DNA from: Ulva prolifera
Lineage: Eukaryota > Chlorophyta > Ulvophyceae > Ulvales > Ulvaceae
DNA: 64,000 bases
NCBI GenBank assembly: GCA_023078555.1
Contig: CM041196.1
Span: 11,674,985 to 11,738,984, forward strand
Reading direction: 5' to 3'
Shown: positions 22,441-34,997 of the stretch, piece after piece
Layout of the letters: each line of letters starts with the position of its first letter
How positions within the stretch are numbered: position 1 is the stretch's first letter
Made by a program: the position numbers and the translations under genes
Notes under the pieces: generated by a model
The model's input: only the letters and a program-made list of their open reading frames with translations
What the model was told of the DNA's origin: nothing
Databases searched by the model: none

Positions 22441-25400
22441 CTACGTCTCCACTAGCTGGAGTTTATTACGAACTTCTAGCAAAGCAGGTCCGGGCAGCAC
22501 TTTAGTGAACACATCCGCTAACTGATCAACAGTGCCTACCCATGCTACCTTAAGTTCATCCATCTGGACATATTCCCTCACCCGCAGGTGCCGCACACGA
22601 ATGTGCTTGGATCTGTCAGTGGACACAGCATTAACAGCCAATATGTTGGCACTCTTATTGTCACCCCACAGAGTCGGCTTGTGCGGGACGAGTTTCAAAT
22701 CGAGAAGCAACTGCTTCACCCACATTAACTCGTTGGCTGTTGCACTCATCGCGATGAGTTCAGCCTCTGTTGTATCCCCAGCCACTATACTCTGCTTCTT
22801 CGAACGCCAGAGAACACAGTTCCCATGCACCCGAATAACCATGCCAGACATGCTTTTCAGGTCAGCAGAATTCGCAAAGTCTGCATCTGAAAAAGCCTCT
22901 AATAAACACCCGTGTCCCTCAGAGCCTACAAATTTTATTCCTAACTTCTTTGTGGACTGCAGGTATCTCAGAACATGTTGCACGGCAGACCAATGTTCCT
23001 TTAGACTACTAGACATGTGCCGGGCCAGGGCATGTGCCACATAGCTCAGGTCAGGTCGTGTCACTCCTGCAATATACTGGATGCTCCCTACAGCACTCAT
23101 GAACCTGGAATGCTCAGCAGCACTGGCTTTCTCCAGGTCAGGATGCTCTTTCACACTCCTTAGTTGTTGCCGCGGCACTAACGGAGTGGGAGATTTGCGA
23201 CAGTCAGACATACTGTACTTTTCAAGCAAGTTCTGGATTTTGTTTCGGTGTGTCATGATGATTGTTTTGGCCTTGCGATCACGCATGATCTCTGTGCCAA
23301 GTGCCCATGCAAGTTCACCTAGATCTCTGCCTTCGAATTTCGTGAGAATGATATCGACAAGTTCTTGCAGACCCGCAGAGCTGCTGAAAATGAACAAGTC
23401 ATCAACCCATAAAAATATGAAGCAACGACAAGATGTTCTAACATACAGTCCGGGATCACTTTGTGCGCACACAAATCCCATCTCAGCTAAGACCTTTATT
23501 AAAGCTTTATGCCACTCGCGAGCGGCTTGCTTCAGGCCATACAAGGTTTTATGCAATCGCCATACATGTGCTGTCCCGTCAGTGAAGAACGGGGGCTGTT
23601 CAACGAACACTTCCTCCTCCAGCTCACCATTCAGACAAGCGCACTGAATGTCTATGTGTCTAATCTCTAAATCTTCCTGAGGAGCAATTGACAGCAACAC
23701 ACGCAGTGTCGCATAACTACCGACAGGAGACCAGGTCTCGAAAAAGTCTATACATTCTACCTGAGAAAAACCACGAGCTACATATCGTGCCTTATACCGC
23801 TGAATCTCACCAGCAGGCCCACGCTTGATCTTGAGCACCCATTTGCCCGAGATAGCCCGTTTGCCCGCAGGCAGATAGCACAACCCGAAGGTTCCGTGCT
23901 CACCCAGTGCATCTACCTCCTCCTGCATGGCACGCAGCCATGCATCCCTGTCAGCACTCGCGAGTGCTTCCTTCAAAGAAGGCATATCAGGGTCGGAGGG
24001 CTTCTGCTTCCTGGCGGCAGCTGCTCTGCGCGACCCACGACGCTGAGCATTCTGCTGCTCGCCAGACTCCACATGCTGAGGCTTCAGGCCTCGTCAGGCA
24101 AATCAACCCCGACTGCGGCTGAGGGGTCCGGATCCTCTCCCCCTAATTCGGACCCGGTCTCCACCTCATCTGGCTCATCCTCCCAGAAGGGCCTCGGCGC
24201 CTCAGCTCCTCGCAAGGGCTGAGCAACTGCCCCCGCGCCAGATGCTGAGGCCGCTGCCGAATTACTCCCGGAACGGACCCGCTGAGCCTCCAGATTCTGA
24301 TGAGCCGCAGCTCTTTCATCATCTGAAACGGTGTAGTCCATGCGCTGTTCGTCATCGTCATCATAGATGCCGGGACCGTCGTCATCCTCATCCATGTCGT
24401 CGTCAGACGCACTGACAGACAATTGAATAGGGAACGCAACTTCTACACCTGGGTCGTGCAACACAGCGTTGCGCGTCACAACATACTGCGCAGTACGGGA
24501 GGGCGTGGCGACAGGGTGATGCACTTCGCCGCGCACACGAGGGGGGACAGGGACGCCAGGGTGAGCAGCAGCTCTGGATGTCGCACGCGTGCGATGCAAA
24601 GCTGCTCTGGCTATTTCCGGTGTTGCCCTAGCGGGGTCACGTCGGATAATCTCCGCAGAGGAGCCATCTCCAAATCGTGGAGAGTACACGTCAGGACTGG
24701 GCTCAGGGTTGTCCTGCCGGAAAGTCATTTCCATGACAGGAACCCTACCATGACCAGGGGGGGTGTGAAGCTGGTCACGCAGACGGCGCAACACTCCCCC
24801 ATCATACGTGTGCTCTGCCGCGAAAGGAGGGACATCGGCATCAGTCACACGCTCACCCTCATCGTCCCCTTCGAAAGCAACCGTGTAGGAGTTCGCAAAC
24901 TCCTCAGGTTCCCTCTTGTCCACAACGGCGGACGCATCGTACTTGCGTACGTGCCGGATCATCTGATCCGCAGTGCACATGACCTGACGCACAACAAAAA
25001 CCCTACCACCAGGAACATCCTGGGCGTACACACGCTGCATGCTGGGGCCTAGACCAGCCCCGACCCAGTATGCAGGCACACCCCGGGGGGACAACTTCCG
25101 CAGCTTGTCATCCCTAGGGTATGCATACACCTCAACCCCCCATGGACGCTGCTGCCGCAGCAGATCTTGGAACACCTCAACGGAGGTGTCTCTGAAAAAA
25201 GCCATGTAAGGAATGATATCCTTATCACAAGACCGCACTAAAAACTCATCTAATTCTGTCGTCGCAAGCAACTTGTACTTGCGTTTCTCCTCGTCCCTCA
25301 ACTTATCGCGTTCGGCCTTTTTCATGCGCTTACCGTTCCCCAGGCTTTTCTCAGCTTCGTCAACGTCCGCAGACGCATTGACAGCATGCTGAGCTTTCAG

Positions 25401-27778
25401 GCCCTTGAGGATGCTCGCCAGTTTGTCATGGTACAATGCCGACGACGGCGTGAGATTGTGACCATGGACAACACTGGCGAGGCATTCTATCCACAGGAAC
25501 AGAGGCAGGCCGCTCGCGAGCAGCACAGCACGGAGTGACTCAAAAGCCACTCCGATCCTCCTCTCGATCATGCCATTACAGCGATGAGCGGCTGTGGGGG
25601 TCAAGCGGTGAGTAATGCCACGACGCTGGAGGTAGAGTTTTAAGGCCGCGACCATGAACTCTCCCCCTTTGTCGGTGTGTAGGATGCGCACACCCGGTTC
25701 ACCTGGCTTAACCACATTCACCCGAAGCGTTCAATAATGTAAGAGATCATGGCCGCAGCCTCACTCTTTTTGCGCAGACCGACCACGAAAGTATAACGGG
25801 TAAAGGCACACATCACAAACAAAACATATTTCACACCACCAATTCCTACTGGAGAGACAGGACCAGCTAAGTCGGCATGCAGTTGCTCACCAGGCCACTT
25901 GGCCTGACCCATGAGCTCACGATCATTGGCAGAAAAGTTACCCGCAGGCACTTTGCCAATTTTGCAGCCGTGACACCGATTTCCCAATGGCTCGGAATCG
26001 ACATCCAAATTCAAATGACCATAAAACTCACTGTTAGATTGCATGCGTTTCAGAACCCAATTAGACTGATGAAAAGACAAGTGCGCTAGAAAAGCAGGTT
26101 CCAGCAAGTATGCATCATGTGGGACCTCAGCCCCCCCAGCATTGGGTCGCTTCAGGTCAATGGCCGCAACCGCCACATGATGCCACTGCTGTTGATCCTC
26201 AATAACTGAGGTCGGACTGCTCTGGTTAGACCAGACTACCCCCCTATTGACAGGCGCACCGACGAGAATGGGTTTTGTATCTACTGCCATTTTAAAAGCA
26301 AAGACAGGATGACCGTCTGCATCTAGTTCCTGATATTTGACGCTATCTTCTACGTCGGTAGCCATATCACCCAGACCAGGTACATATAACACATTCCTAC
26401 GCGTGTCTAGGAACATCTGCTCGTGTCTAAGACCCATCGTGCTGAGCAGGTTGTACGGACATTCAGGAGCGTAGTAAACACCAGGGATTTCCACATCCAG
26501 TGGATGCGTGTTCCCATGCTTGTCCACATAAGCACCCAGGTTCACCTGAATGGTTCCCCTACCCATGATAGAAAGCTGCCCTGGTCCCGCGAGATTGGCA
26601 ACTTTCTGACACGGACCGTACTCAGTGAACATTTCCCGATTTCCTACTATATGCATGTCCGACCCACTATCAACAATGATGTTCCACGGAAGGGACGCGT
26701 CCGGCTGTGGATACTTGGCAGGCATTTCTATAGTGCAAACATCTTTGGCCGCAGCCTGTTTGCGTTGGGGGCAGTTCGCACGCAAATGTCCCTTCTTCTT
26801 GCAGAAGAAACAGGTCCTGGTCTCCTCGCGAGGAGCCTGGCCAGCTGCGAGAGCAGCGACCACAGGGCCATCACCACGGTGCTGCTTGCGCCAGCCATGG
26901 CCGGGTTTGCCCGCGGGCGCCCCAGACCTAGCCTGCAGCGACCGCTGTTGTTTGAGCAAATCAGCATGCTCAGTTAAACGTGATATTATCACATGAGGGG
27001 AGGAGTGTTGAACTTCGCCGCGCACAGCGTTGAACTCCTCCCCCACCTCTAACAGTTTCAGACGAAGCCATCGCTGGCCCACATCGGCACCTAGTGCCTC
27101 CAGTTGAGTGTAAACACTCATCACATCACCACAATATGTCGCAACATCTCTATTGTTTTGTGATAAAGAATTAAACCGACTCCACAGTCTGTGAATTTCG
27201 GCTTCGGTGCTAGGTCTGTACTTGGCAGTCAAGTAAGACCATGCTTCACACAGGTGTGACATGCGATAGACAGTCGTCCTATCCGCGTCAGGCAAAGACA
27301 TTAGGACCTGTGTCCTCGCCCTAGCATGAACACGCTGTTCGTCCGCAGACGGTGCGTGCTGCAACAAATGGTCTAACTCGAATTGACCTAACCACAAAAA
27401 GACTTTCTGCTCGTACGCAACGAAGCTTTCGGTCTTAAAATTTCATTCAGGCAATTTCCCTTTGGTCAAATCAGGCTCGCTACGTCCCCGAGATGCACGC
27501 AGCGCTTCGGTCAACGTCTCGAGCGTGATAAATGACTCAGTGTGACCGTGATCGTCAACAACATGAGAGGAAAAAGGCACCTGCTGGCTGCTCTGCCCAG
27601 TATGGGAAGAGGGTCGTGGCCGGACAATTCGTCCGCCCCGGAGCAACATACCCGCAGGCTGTTCTCCGTCAGGGAGCTGCTGGTCAGCGTCCCTGTCGAC
27701 GAGAGGCTGCTGGTCAGCATCGTCACGCCTCTCCTCGCGAGGAGAGTTGGCGTTAGAGTTGGCGTTCGATAGAGACAT
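22441..27778 (-). pseudogene. Copia C gag-pol (fossil)
   Basis: Same domain order as copia A: gag near 27,000-27,780, CCHC knuckle (CFFCKKKGHLRANC) near 26,800, protease (DSGSDMHIV) near 26,660, integrase core near 25,550-25,860, RT with WVDDLFIF near 23,400 and RNase H near 22,450-22,900. The RNase H end is continuous here and finishes in KLQLVET. The reading frame is interrupted about three or four times, so no full polyprotein is expected. Confidence 0.9.
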
Positions 27779-28083
27779 CCTGCATTAGGACAGGCGGTTG
27801 TTTGTCGCGCGCAGCAACTAACCGGTGGGATTGCTCGCAAGCAGACAGGTTGAGAAAATAAACGAACGCGTTCGCTTTTCTCAGCGCTGATCATTAAAAC
27901 AAGCTTCTCGAATTGTGCCTAACAACAATATACTACGAGAAAGCTAAACGATGCCTGCGCTTTTGACCGCAGTCTGAGCGCCGGCAGAACAGTGGAATGC
28001 CCGCCGTGTCTGCGCACAGACATTGGCCGACGGCTTCCTGAACAAGACCATAAACAGACATAACGCTAACATCACCGATACCA

Positions 28084-28427
28084 TGTCAGAAAAGCTATCA
28101 TTTGTGCAGGGCGGATGCGCAGTCCTCATTCAGGTCAGATCAGGACAGCCAGCATCTCATACCTTCTGCGCACAGAGGTAGAACCGAGAGATGCTGAGGA
28201 GGAGAGTGCTAGTACCGTGAAACAGTAAGAGGAATGGTTACAGTTCTCGGTGTGCACATGCTTATATGGTCACACTGAATACTCAAGGTTCCGCCGGGAA
28301 ACCCTCGCACGATCTCTCTCAATACATCGAGACGATCCTAACTGGCGGCTTACCCCTACACTGGATTCGTTCGTGCATGGGTGCACCTGTCACCACGTTG
28401 CTGCCCGCAGGCTCATGCATTGTGACA
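28084..28427 (-). repeat. Copia C 5' LTR (right copy)
   Basis: 344 bp; partner of 22,073-22,423. The primer site starting TGGTATC lies directly inside it (28,077-28,083 on the minus strand). TATA-like box at 28,261-28,268. Confidence 0.95.
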
Positions 28428-28432
28428 AAGTC

Positions 28433-31004
28433 TGCATCTCTCTAAAAACGCTGTTTGTGTTGCATCATGCCCATGATTGAGTCAACGTAGCCGAGCAGCT
28501 GACTCGGACCTTGCTGCAAGATCAACTCTCTCCAGAGATTGTAACAGACGTGCCCGTCAGGCAAGGAATGCATGAATGGAGCTGTTCCAAACAGTATGCA
28601 GCTCTCTGCAACATGAGCATGAGCATGCATCTCATAAAGTGCAATGCAAATCAGACACAGGGACACAGAGTCGATCGTGATGCAAGATTAGACATCAAGA
28701 CAGCCTAAGCTTGAGGGTACCATACATCGAATGGAGGATTATCTATGCACTGCATGCCATATGAGCTGATGCCAGCTCCATGCTGGTATGGCCCCTGTTG
28801 ACTTTCGAGCATTTGTGCAGGAGGAACAAGTCACAGCTCTTCACTGTCAAGGACTGCTTGCATTGAACACAATCAGATTCGCTGCAACATGGATGTCTGC
28901 AACCCAGATATTTTCACTGCAACCGCATCTGTCCTCAACCTAAGCAAGGGCCGTCTATCAATGTTGCATTCCCCCGGTGCTGTGAGCAGCGGCACCCATG
29001 GAAGGCGCTGGCTTTCATGTATCATCAGCTTAGCCACAAGTGGACAAGCTGGTGAACATGGCGGACTGATGCTTGCCATGGATGCCATGCTTGCCACCGG
29101 GTTGAGGCACATGTCACCACCACCAACCATCAGTATCACGTGGCCCCTGGTCCTTCCATTGAACCAATCGAATCATGCGTGATGTCGAAACTTTTCGACA
29201 CCGTCTCTTCGAACGCCGCGCATAAAAGCGCTCATAAAATATTCACTAATTACCCAAAAGCCGCCCATAATTTATCGGCCGCCAGACAGCCTCATAATTA
29301 TGAGGAAAATGGGGGCGCATTTATGCGCCTGTTGTATCAGCGGGATTATGTTGTGAAAGTGCCTCGTAGCGTCCAAGGCATGTGCACATGCGGATGCACG
29401 CACGGGGTGACACGTGGCAGTCACCAGCCCGCGAATGAGAAGACACATTCCAGCTCTCTGTATAGGTCGAACAAGGTCATGGTTCACGTATCTGACTCAC
29501 ATACTGACCATGCACGTGTGATCCCAGATCTCAGGCGTCATGAGTCAAGTACTCCGCACACACACACACACACACACTTAACATTTCGCCCAACTAAAGT
29601 TATGGTATGACGCTTCCACTCGCGCTTGCATCCGAACAGATTATGGGCGGGACATGCATAATTATGACTTGCGTATGGGCGACCACCTGTGTAGACGTGA
29701 TCAGCGCAAGGAACCGCAATCCGCACACATGCGGGCATTATGGATGTACCAAGCTGCCACCAGAAGTAGCATCTTGCACGTTCTGCAGCTGGAGCCTGTT
29801 GGCTCCGTGCGTGAGCATGCCTTGTACCCCATGCATACGCCATTCACTCCTCTGGCCTTGGGAAAGCGAGCAAGCCAAGCACGAAACTCCGAATCAGGAG
29901 CCCCAGCGTATGACGTTATATTGGCTTTGAAACACGATCGAGGAGGTTATGTTGGCATTTCACGGCCCAGCTCGCAGAAAGTCTGCGGGAGGCCTGTGGG
30001 CTTGCGCTTGATAGGATCCACAGTTGCGCGTGATAGCCATCTCTGTGCCGCCCCGTAGTGAGTAGAACACATTTACAGCTGTCCGGGCGGGCCACGTGCA
30101 GTAAAGCTGTAGTGCACAGGTGGCAAGCCTGCCTAGGGATATAGGCTGTCGGTACGGGATGCAGGCGTCCTCGCCATCTTGGTTTCCATATCAGAGGTTT
30201 AGCAGCCACGCCCGCAAATATACACTCTTCGTGGCAGGATCCGTTTGAAGAGACCGTCTCCAGCGCGGCTAGCGCCTCCGAGGGTCGCTTGCTGGTGCGC
30301 TGCAGCTATGCAGGTCACACGCCCAGGTTTATGCTACGCTCGCTGAGTGTGCTTCACGTCATGTTTGCGTTGTGCAGGTTATATCTTGGGATTTGGCAGA
30401 TCTTCGACGTGTGTCGGGCATAGTGCGACTCACATGATGAGAATCACAATCATGGTACATTGGCAAAAATTGGCCTGGAGAAACTAACCACTAGATTGCC
30501 TTTGGCATCGATGCGCTTTGACAATGACCAGAACGTTACTTGGGACAGCGGCGCCTGGTTGCTCGCTTCGCCCAGGATCTGCAGCTGGGGGATACAGCCC
30601 TGAATATTTAACAGGATTGATAGAAGAGTCTGAGAGGCCAGATCTGCTCCTCAACACTTGGTGCCGTTGCAGCCCGCTGAACGCTGGCCACAATTTCGGG
30701 AACACGCCATATTTCTGCCAGCAGCACAAGCAAAATAATCCAGATGACCAATGCAACTTCAGCAGTGGCCATGCCCCCGTGGCCTCACTGCATGGCACGG
30801 CTGCGACCAACACATGCCGTGTGATGTTGGTTTGCGGGTTACATGGACAAAGCCTCAGTGGCTGTTGGATTGTGGACATGCATGCACCACGCCACATTGT
30901 CACCAACATTACAACATATTGACCTGCGCTCATGAGCGAATGCACATGTTGGGTCTGAACATCCATACACGCTTAGGCATCGATGCAGGCAACCCCAAGG
31001 GTCC
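28433..31004. other. No recognisable gene; contains a CA repeat
   Basis: About 2.6 kb without a frame I can assign. It holds a (CA)n microsatellite at 29,557-29,577 and an AT-rich segment at 29,200-29,340 with several CATAAAA/CATAATT motifs. Frames at 30,484-30,966 on both strands show no family signature. Confidence 0.4.
29557..29577. repeat. (CA)n microsatellite
   Basis: Ten and a half uninterrupted CA units. Confidence 0.95.
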
Positions 31005-31267
31005 AATGGGTTGAGGACGGATTAAAAGCTACCCCCTCCGTTTCAGGAGGTCATGGGTTCGATTCTGCGTGCGCTTTGGGGAATCGAAACGGCCGAACGT
31101 GACCACCTCGCTTAGCACAGGAGGAGGCCCTGTGAGTTGCGTACGGTCGTCTGAGGGGGGTTTCCAGGTGGTTTACCCCTTCGGCATATGTGGTCCCATT
31201 AATTCGGAGTTGTCAATGTCCAATAGGATACGGCTCAGTAAATTCAGATTTACTTTACTTTACCCCC
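31005..31267 (+). mobile_element. Possible tRNA-derived SINE
   Basis: A pol III-like B box, GGTTCGATTC (31,056-31,065), follows a weaker A-box-like segment near 31,010-31,028 and a CCTCC/GGAGG hairpin between them. The unit ends in a short repeated tail (TTACTTTACTTTACCC). A body segment, including an 18-bp exact match at 31,206-31,223, recurs at 57,609-57,626 inside another gene. The tRNA part does not fold into a canonical cloverleaf, so a working tRNA is unlikely. Confidence 0.4.
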
Positions 31268-31372
31268 AGCTATGAGAGCCTGCTTTTTGTGTGTGGACGC
31301 AAGGTACCGGTTGGCTACCAGCCTGCATGGGAGGCGGGCGGAGGCGTGACTGCCACGCATGCAGCTACGGTC

Positions 31373-34353
31373 ATGACCGCCAATGACCGCCCCCTAGCCG
31401 CCACCACCACCTGCCACTTTTCAGCCAGTGCTTCCCCCTCTACCTCCCACATCCCCCCACCACAAGCCCCCATCACACTGCCCAATACCACCGGCCGCAC
31501 CACTTTGGCAGGCTCGGCAGCACCACCACGCACCCGCGGCGGCCCAACCTGGACTGACAGACAACTTAGCGCCCTCTTCAAGGCGCTCCTGAACATAGAA
31601 GATCCGGCAGCGACAGCCAGCAACACAGACGACACAGGACGCGGCGCTATCGCATCGACCGTAGAGGAGGTAGCGGAGGCGCTAGGCAACATGCATCTGG
31701 CTGATAGCATTGCCAGCAAAGTACTAGCCGGTATGCCGCTGGCTGATGGCGCACCATCTGATGGGAAGCAACTGGACTGCACGGTTCCACATGCGCCGAC
31801 GCCGTGCAATGGACCGACTGGAGCAGACAGCGGGGTGGAGGCTGGGGAGGAGCAGGCGGGAGGTGCACATGGGGGCGGCGCTGGAGGCTCATCAGAAGGT
31901 CAGGGCGCAGACGAAAGCCTTCTGAGGATGACCTCCGCAGAACTGGACGAGGTGCTGGCCGGTATGCCGCCGGTCGATGACGAGCCGCGTGAAGGCGAGC
32001 TGCTGCACCGCACCCCTCCGCATGCGCGGCCGCTGTGGGATGAAGGGATTGGAGCAGAGCGCGGGTCAGAGGCTGGGCAGGAGGAGATGAGGCGCGCACC
32101 TGGGGGCGACGCTGGAGGCTCATTACCACATGGGGGCGAACATGATCGCCTTCCGACGATGACCTCCGCAGAACTGGACGAGGTGCTGAACGGCATGCCG
32201 CTGGCTGATGACGATCCGCCTGATGGCAAATTGCTGGACGCAACTGCGCATGTGCCTCCGCCGTGCAACAAACCGGGAGGAGCAGAGCAAGGGGGAGAGG
32301 CTGTGGAGGCGCAGAGCGCGCGTGACCGCAGGGTCGACGTTGCGGGTGAGCGCACGAAGGCTGCAGAGGAGCAGGCTGCACACGTACCAGAAGGTGACGC
32401 TGCGGGTAAGCGTGAGCAGGATGCAGAGCAGGTGAAGGTAGAGGCGGCAGCACGTCTGGGCGTTCCGAGGGTGAAGGCATTCGACCATCCTCCTGGCACC
32501 CCCACCGAGCTGCTGCCCAAAGAAACAGACTATTTGGAACCTGTTGTGCAGCTGCCCTGGCTGTTTGCCAACAAGAAATCTAACGACGCCAAGAAGAAAT
32601 CCGACAACTCCAAGCAGAAATGCAAGAAATCCAAAATTGAGGACACCGCACGAGGTGCGCCATTCACCTGCTGCCTGCGCCACAATAGCCACAGTGCTGT
32701 CTGCACCCAGACGTTGGCTTTCCATGTGTTGGCCACACATGTACGGACAGTGCCTGCAGTGAAACATGTGTGCAATCGTCGTTTCGAAAGCCTCCCTCAG
32801 GCGATAGCGGACGACGGCGTTGCGAGCGACGCAGAGGCAGATGCGATCAAGAAGAAGCACTACAGCGGCAACATCGTTATCCCAGACAGAGACAAACATA
32901 TTGCACGCATGCTGAAGATCATCCTGCGGCGGTGCAAAGCTGCGCACTCTGCACGGCTATGTGGCGATCATTCAAAACAGTCGGACCTGTGCGTTGGATT
33001 GGACGTCGAGTTTGGGCCTCAACGGAAGGGACAGCCACAGTGCGCTGCGGTGGTGCAGTTGGCAGTGGCAGACTTTGTTGTCATCATCCCGCTCGAGGCC
33101 CTCACCAGGCCCGCACAGTCCAGGGCGATTGCGAAGCGCGCAGTGCTGGTGCGCCCCTGCTGCGGCCTGCCCTATGTATGCAGTTGTATGCCAGCACGCC
33201 GCTGCCATGGTGTGCTGCACATGCATGTGCTGCACATGCATGCGCTGCAGGAGAGAATTCCACATTGATATTCTCCACCTGTTGTTCTCACCCTAGGCCT
33301 GCCTCGGGCCTCAGCCTGACGCTGTCAGAGCAAAGCGGGGGGAGGGCCGCAGTTGTGTGTGATGCATGTGCTGTGTCTGAGTGTGATGTATCTGCTTCGC
33401 TGCAGCGGCTTGGGGAGCTCCTGGCGCTCAGATACATTCTCAAGTGTGGCGTGGGGATCCAGGATGACGTACGTGCCATCGGGGAGTCTTTCCACTGGGA
33501 CCCCACTGGGACCCCAATTGGGAGTTCTTCCATTGGGGTCCCATTCGCACCAGAGTACGCCCCCGGCGGCCTCCAGAATGCAAAGCATGCCTGCCCAGAC
33601 TGTCATGCGCGTTGACGTAATCCCTTGTCTCAGATTCGGAGCACTTCCACGCAGCGGTCTCGTGGAGTTGCGAGACCTGTACGGTTGCGAAGCTGGCCTG
33701 CAAGCAATCGCAGCAGAGTTCCTGGCTTCAACATCGTCAAGGCCCAGCGCCCCGGAATGAAGTGGACATCCCTGCCTCTCCATGACCCTCAAATTCAGTA
33801 CGCGGCAGACGATGCATGGCTGGCGCTGCGCATCATGTGGGCGTGGCTGGAGGTTCACAGATGGCGCGACATCAAGATCGAGCATGGCCTGCGCACCAAG
33901 CGGCAGCTGAAGCTCGCAGAAGGGGCTGCCGAGCAGCTGCCGCCACGGAAACGGGCCGCACCACAGGGCATTGGGAGGGAGCCCCCGCAAGTGGCCGCCG
34001 GTCCCACCCTGTGCGCACCAAGGGCCACCATGGAGGAGGCCTCCCGGACACAGATTGTCTGGCAGCCAGCTGGTCGGCTGTGCGCGGAGGCTGCGGCTGG
34101 TGCGGCGCGTGTTGTCTCCGCGGTGGGCGCGCGGCTCAGCCGCAGGCGGCCGGCCGTCACCCACCCGCAGGGTGCAGCAGGCCCTGGAGTGGCTGATGCC
34201 CCCGCGAGCGAAGCAACATCCCCGACGGCCACAGCGCGCGCGGCACCGGCCAGGTCTGCCTTGCGGGCTGCGTCACCATCACGCAGGCGACGAGTGGGGA
34301 TCTCTCATGCCTTTGCTGGAGCCATCAGTGCAATCGGCCAAAAGAAGCGCTGA
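31373..34353 (+). CDS. DEDDy 3'-5' exonuclease (WRN-like) with N-terminal repeats; possible frame slip
   Basis: Multi-exon gene. Exon 1 (about 31,373-33,148, ending before GTGCGC) encodes a low-complexity N-terminus with 77-residue repeats whose clearest units start MTSAELDEVLAGMP (31,929) and MTSAELDEVLNGMP (32,160). A Lys-rich linker follows, then Exo I, GLDVEFGP (about 33,000). Exo II, KCGVGIQDDV, is near 33,450. The last coding part begins after TCTCAG near 33,632 and carries Exo III, YAADDAWLALRI (about 33,800). All the acidic metal ligands and the Exo III Tyr are present. This fold is shared by WRN exonuclease, RNase D and MUT-7 types, which degrade DNA or RNA 3' to 5'. Near 33,722 the reading frame shifts by one base within EFLGFN, with no intron possible there. 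That is either a sequence error or a decayed gene. The C-terminus is basic (GQKKR). The start codon is uncertain; the frame is open further upstream to 31,190. Confidence 0.7.
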
Positions 34354-34564
34354 CGACGACGATTAAGATGATGCACTGTCATGACGGTTCGAGGCGCGCA
34401 ACGCGAGAGGTTGACTTGTGCCGAGCCCGTGTGCATTCTCTGTTGAAACATGCCCCCCGAAGCTATGTGGTGAATGCTGCAGCGACCATCTTTTAAAAGA
34501 ACGATTGGACAGCGACGGGTGGTGCGGTGGGCAGAGCACTGTCCAAGCCGTGTGCGTCGACGTG

Positions 34565-34594
34565 TTCGAATTCCGGGACGTCCCGGAATTCGAA
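34565..34594. other. 30-bp perfect palindrome
   Basis: Two 15-bp arms without a spacer, starting TTCGAATTCCGGGAC, about 210 bp downstream of the exonuclease gene. It contains nested EcoRI-like, AatII-like and TTCGAA palindromes. Confidence 0.95.
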
Positions 34595-34760
34595 TGGCAT
34601 GATGATTCAAGCTGCTGTAGCCCAGCTGTTGCGATCACGCTTGCATGGAGCACCTTCACGCTCGCGTACCTCCGACAGTCTGTGTGATCCGGTGCCCGGG
34701 CACATCCCGAGGGTGCCGTGGCCTGGGCGTGCATTGGCCTAGGCAGGCGGGCGGAAAAGG

Positions 34761-34930
34761 GCGCTCATACATATAGCACGTAGGTGAGGACGCTCATACA
34801 TATAGCACGTAGGTGAGGGCGCTCATACATATAGCACGTAGGTGAGGGCGCTCATACATATGCACGTAGGTGAGGGCGCTCATACATATAGCACGTAGGT
34901 GAGGGCGCTCATACATATGCACGTAGGTGA
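34761..34930. repeat. Tandem array of a 28-29-bp unit, six copies
   Basis: Head-to-tail units beginning GCGCTCATACATATAGCACG and ending TAGGTGAGG. Two of the six lack one base (CATATGCACG instead of CATATAGCACG). There are no spacers, so it is a minisatellite and not a CRISPR array. Confidence 0.95.
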
Positions 34931-34997
34931 TTGAGAGTTTCCTTGGCCATAGCCGTTATGGACTTAGGCGGTTCCAGATGACCTGGGTGTAGGCGCA

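Larger units (their letters stand above)
22073..28427 (-). mobile_element. Copia element C, second copy of the copia A family, broken
   Basis: Minus-strand element of 6,355 bp flanked by AAGTC on both sides (22,068-22,072 and 28,428-28,432). Its interior is nearly the same as copia A over gag, protease, integrase, RT and RNase H. It is broken, with about three or four breaks. Its two LTRs differ at about five positions plus one short length difference, so it appears older than copia A. Its LTRs are markedly different from those of copia A. Confidence 0.95.

Noticed and set aside
16643-29690. A 17-bp sequence shared between 16,640 and the minus strand near 29,675 (GGTGGTCGCCCATA core)
   Set aside because: A match of this length between two places in a 64-kb window can occur by chance, and the flanks do not align.
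30751-31014. Protease-like stretch WLLDCGHACTTPHC resembling a retroelement aspartic protease
   Set aside because: The D-S/T-G core is not present and nothing around it fits a retroelement.
34761-34930. CRISPR-like repeat array
   Set aside because: Units follow one another directly with no unique spacers and the context is a eukaryotic nuclear genome, so it is a minisatellite.
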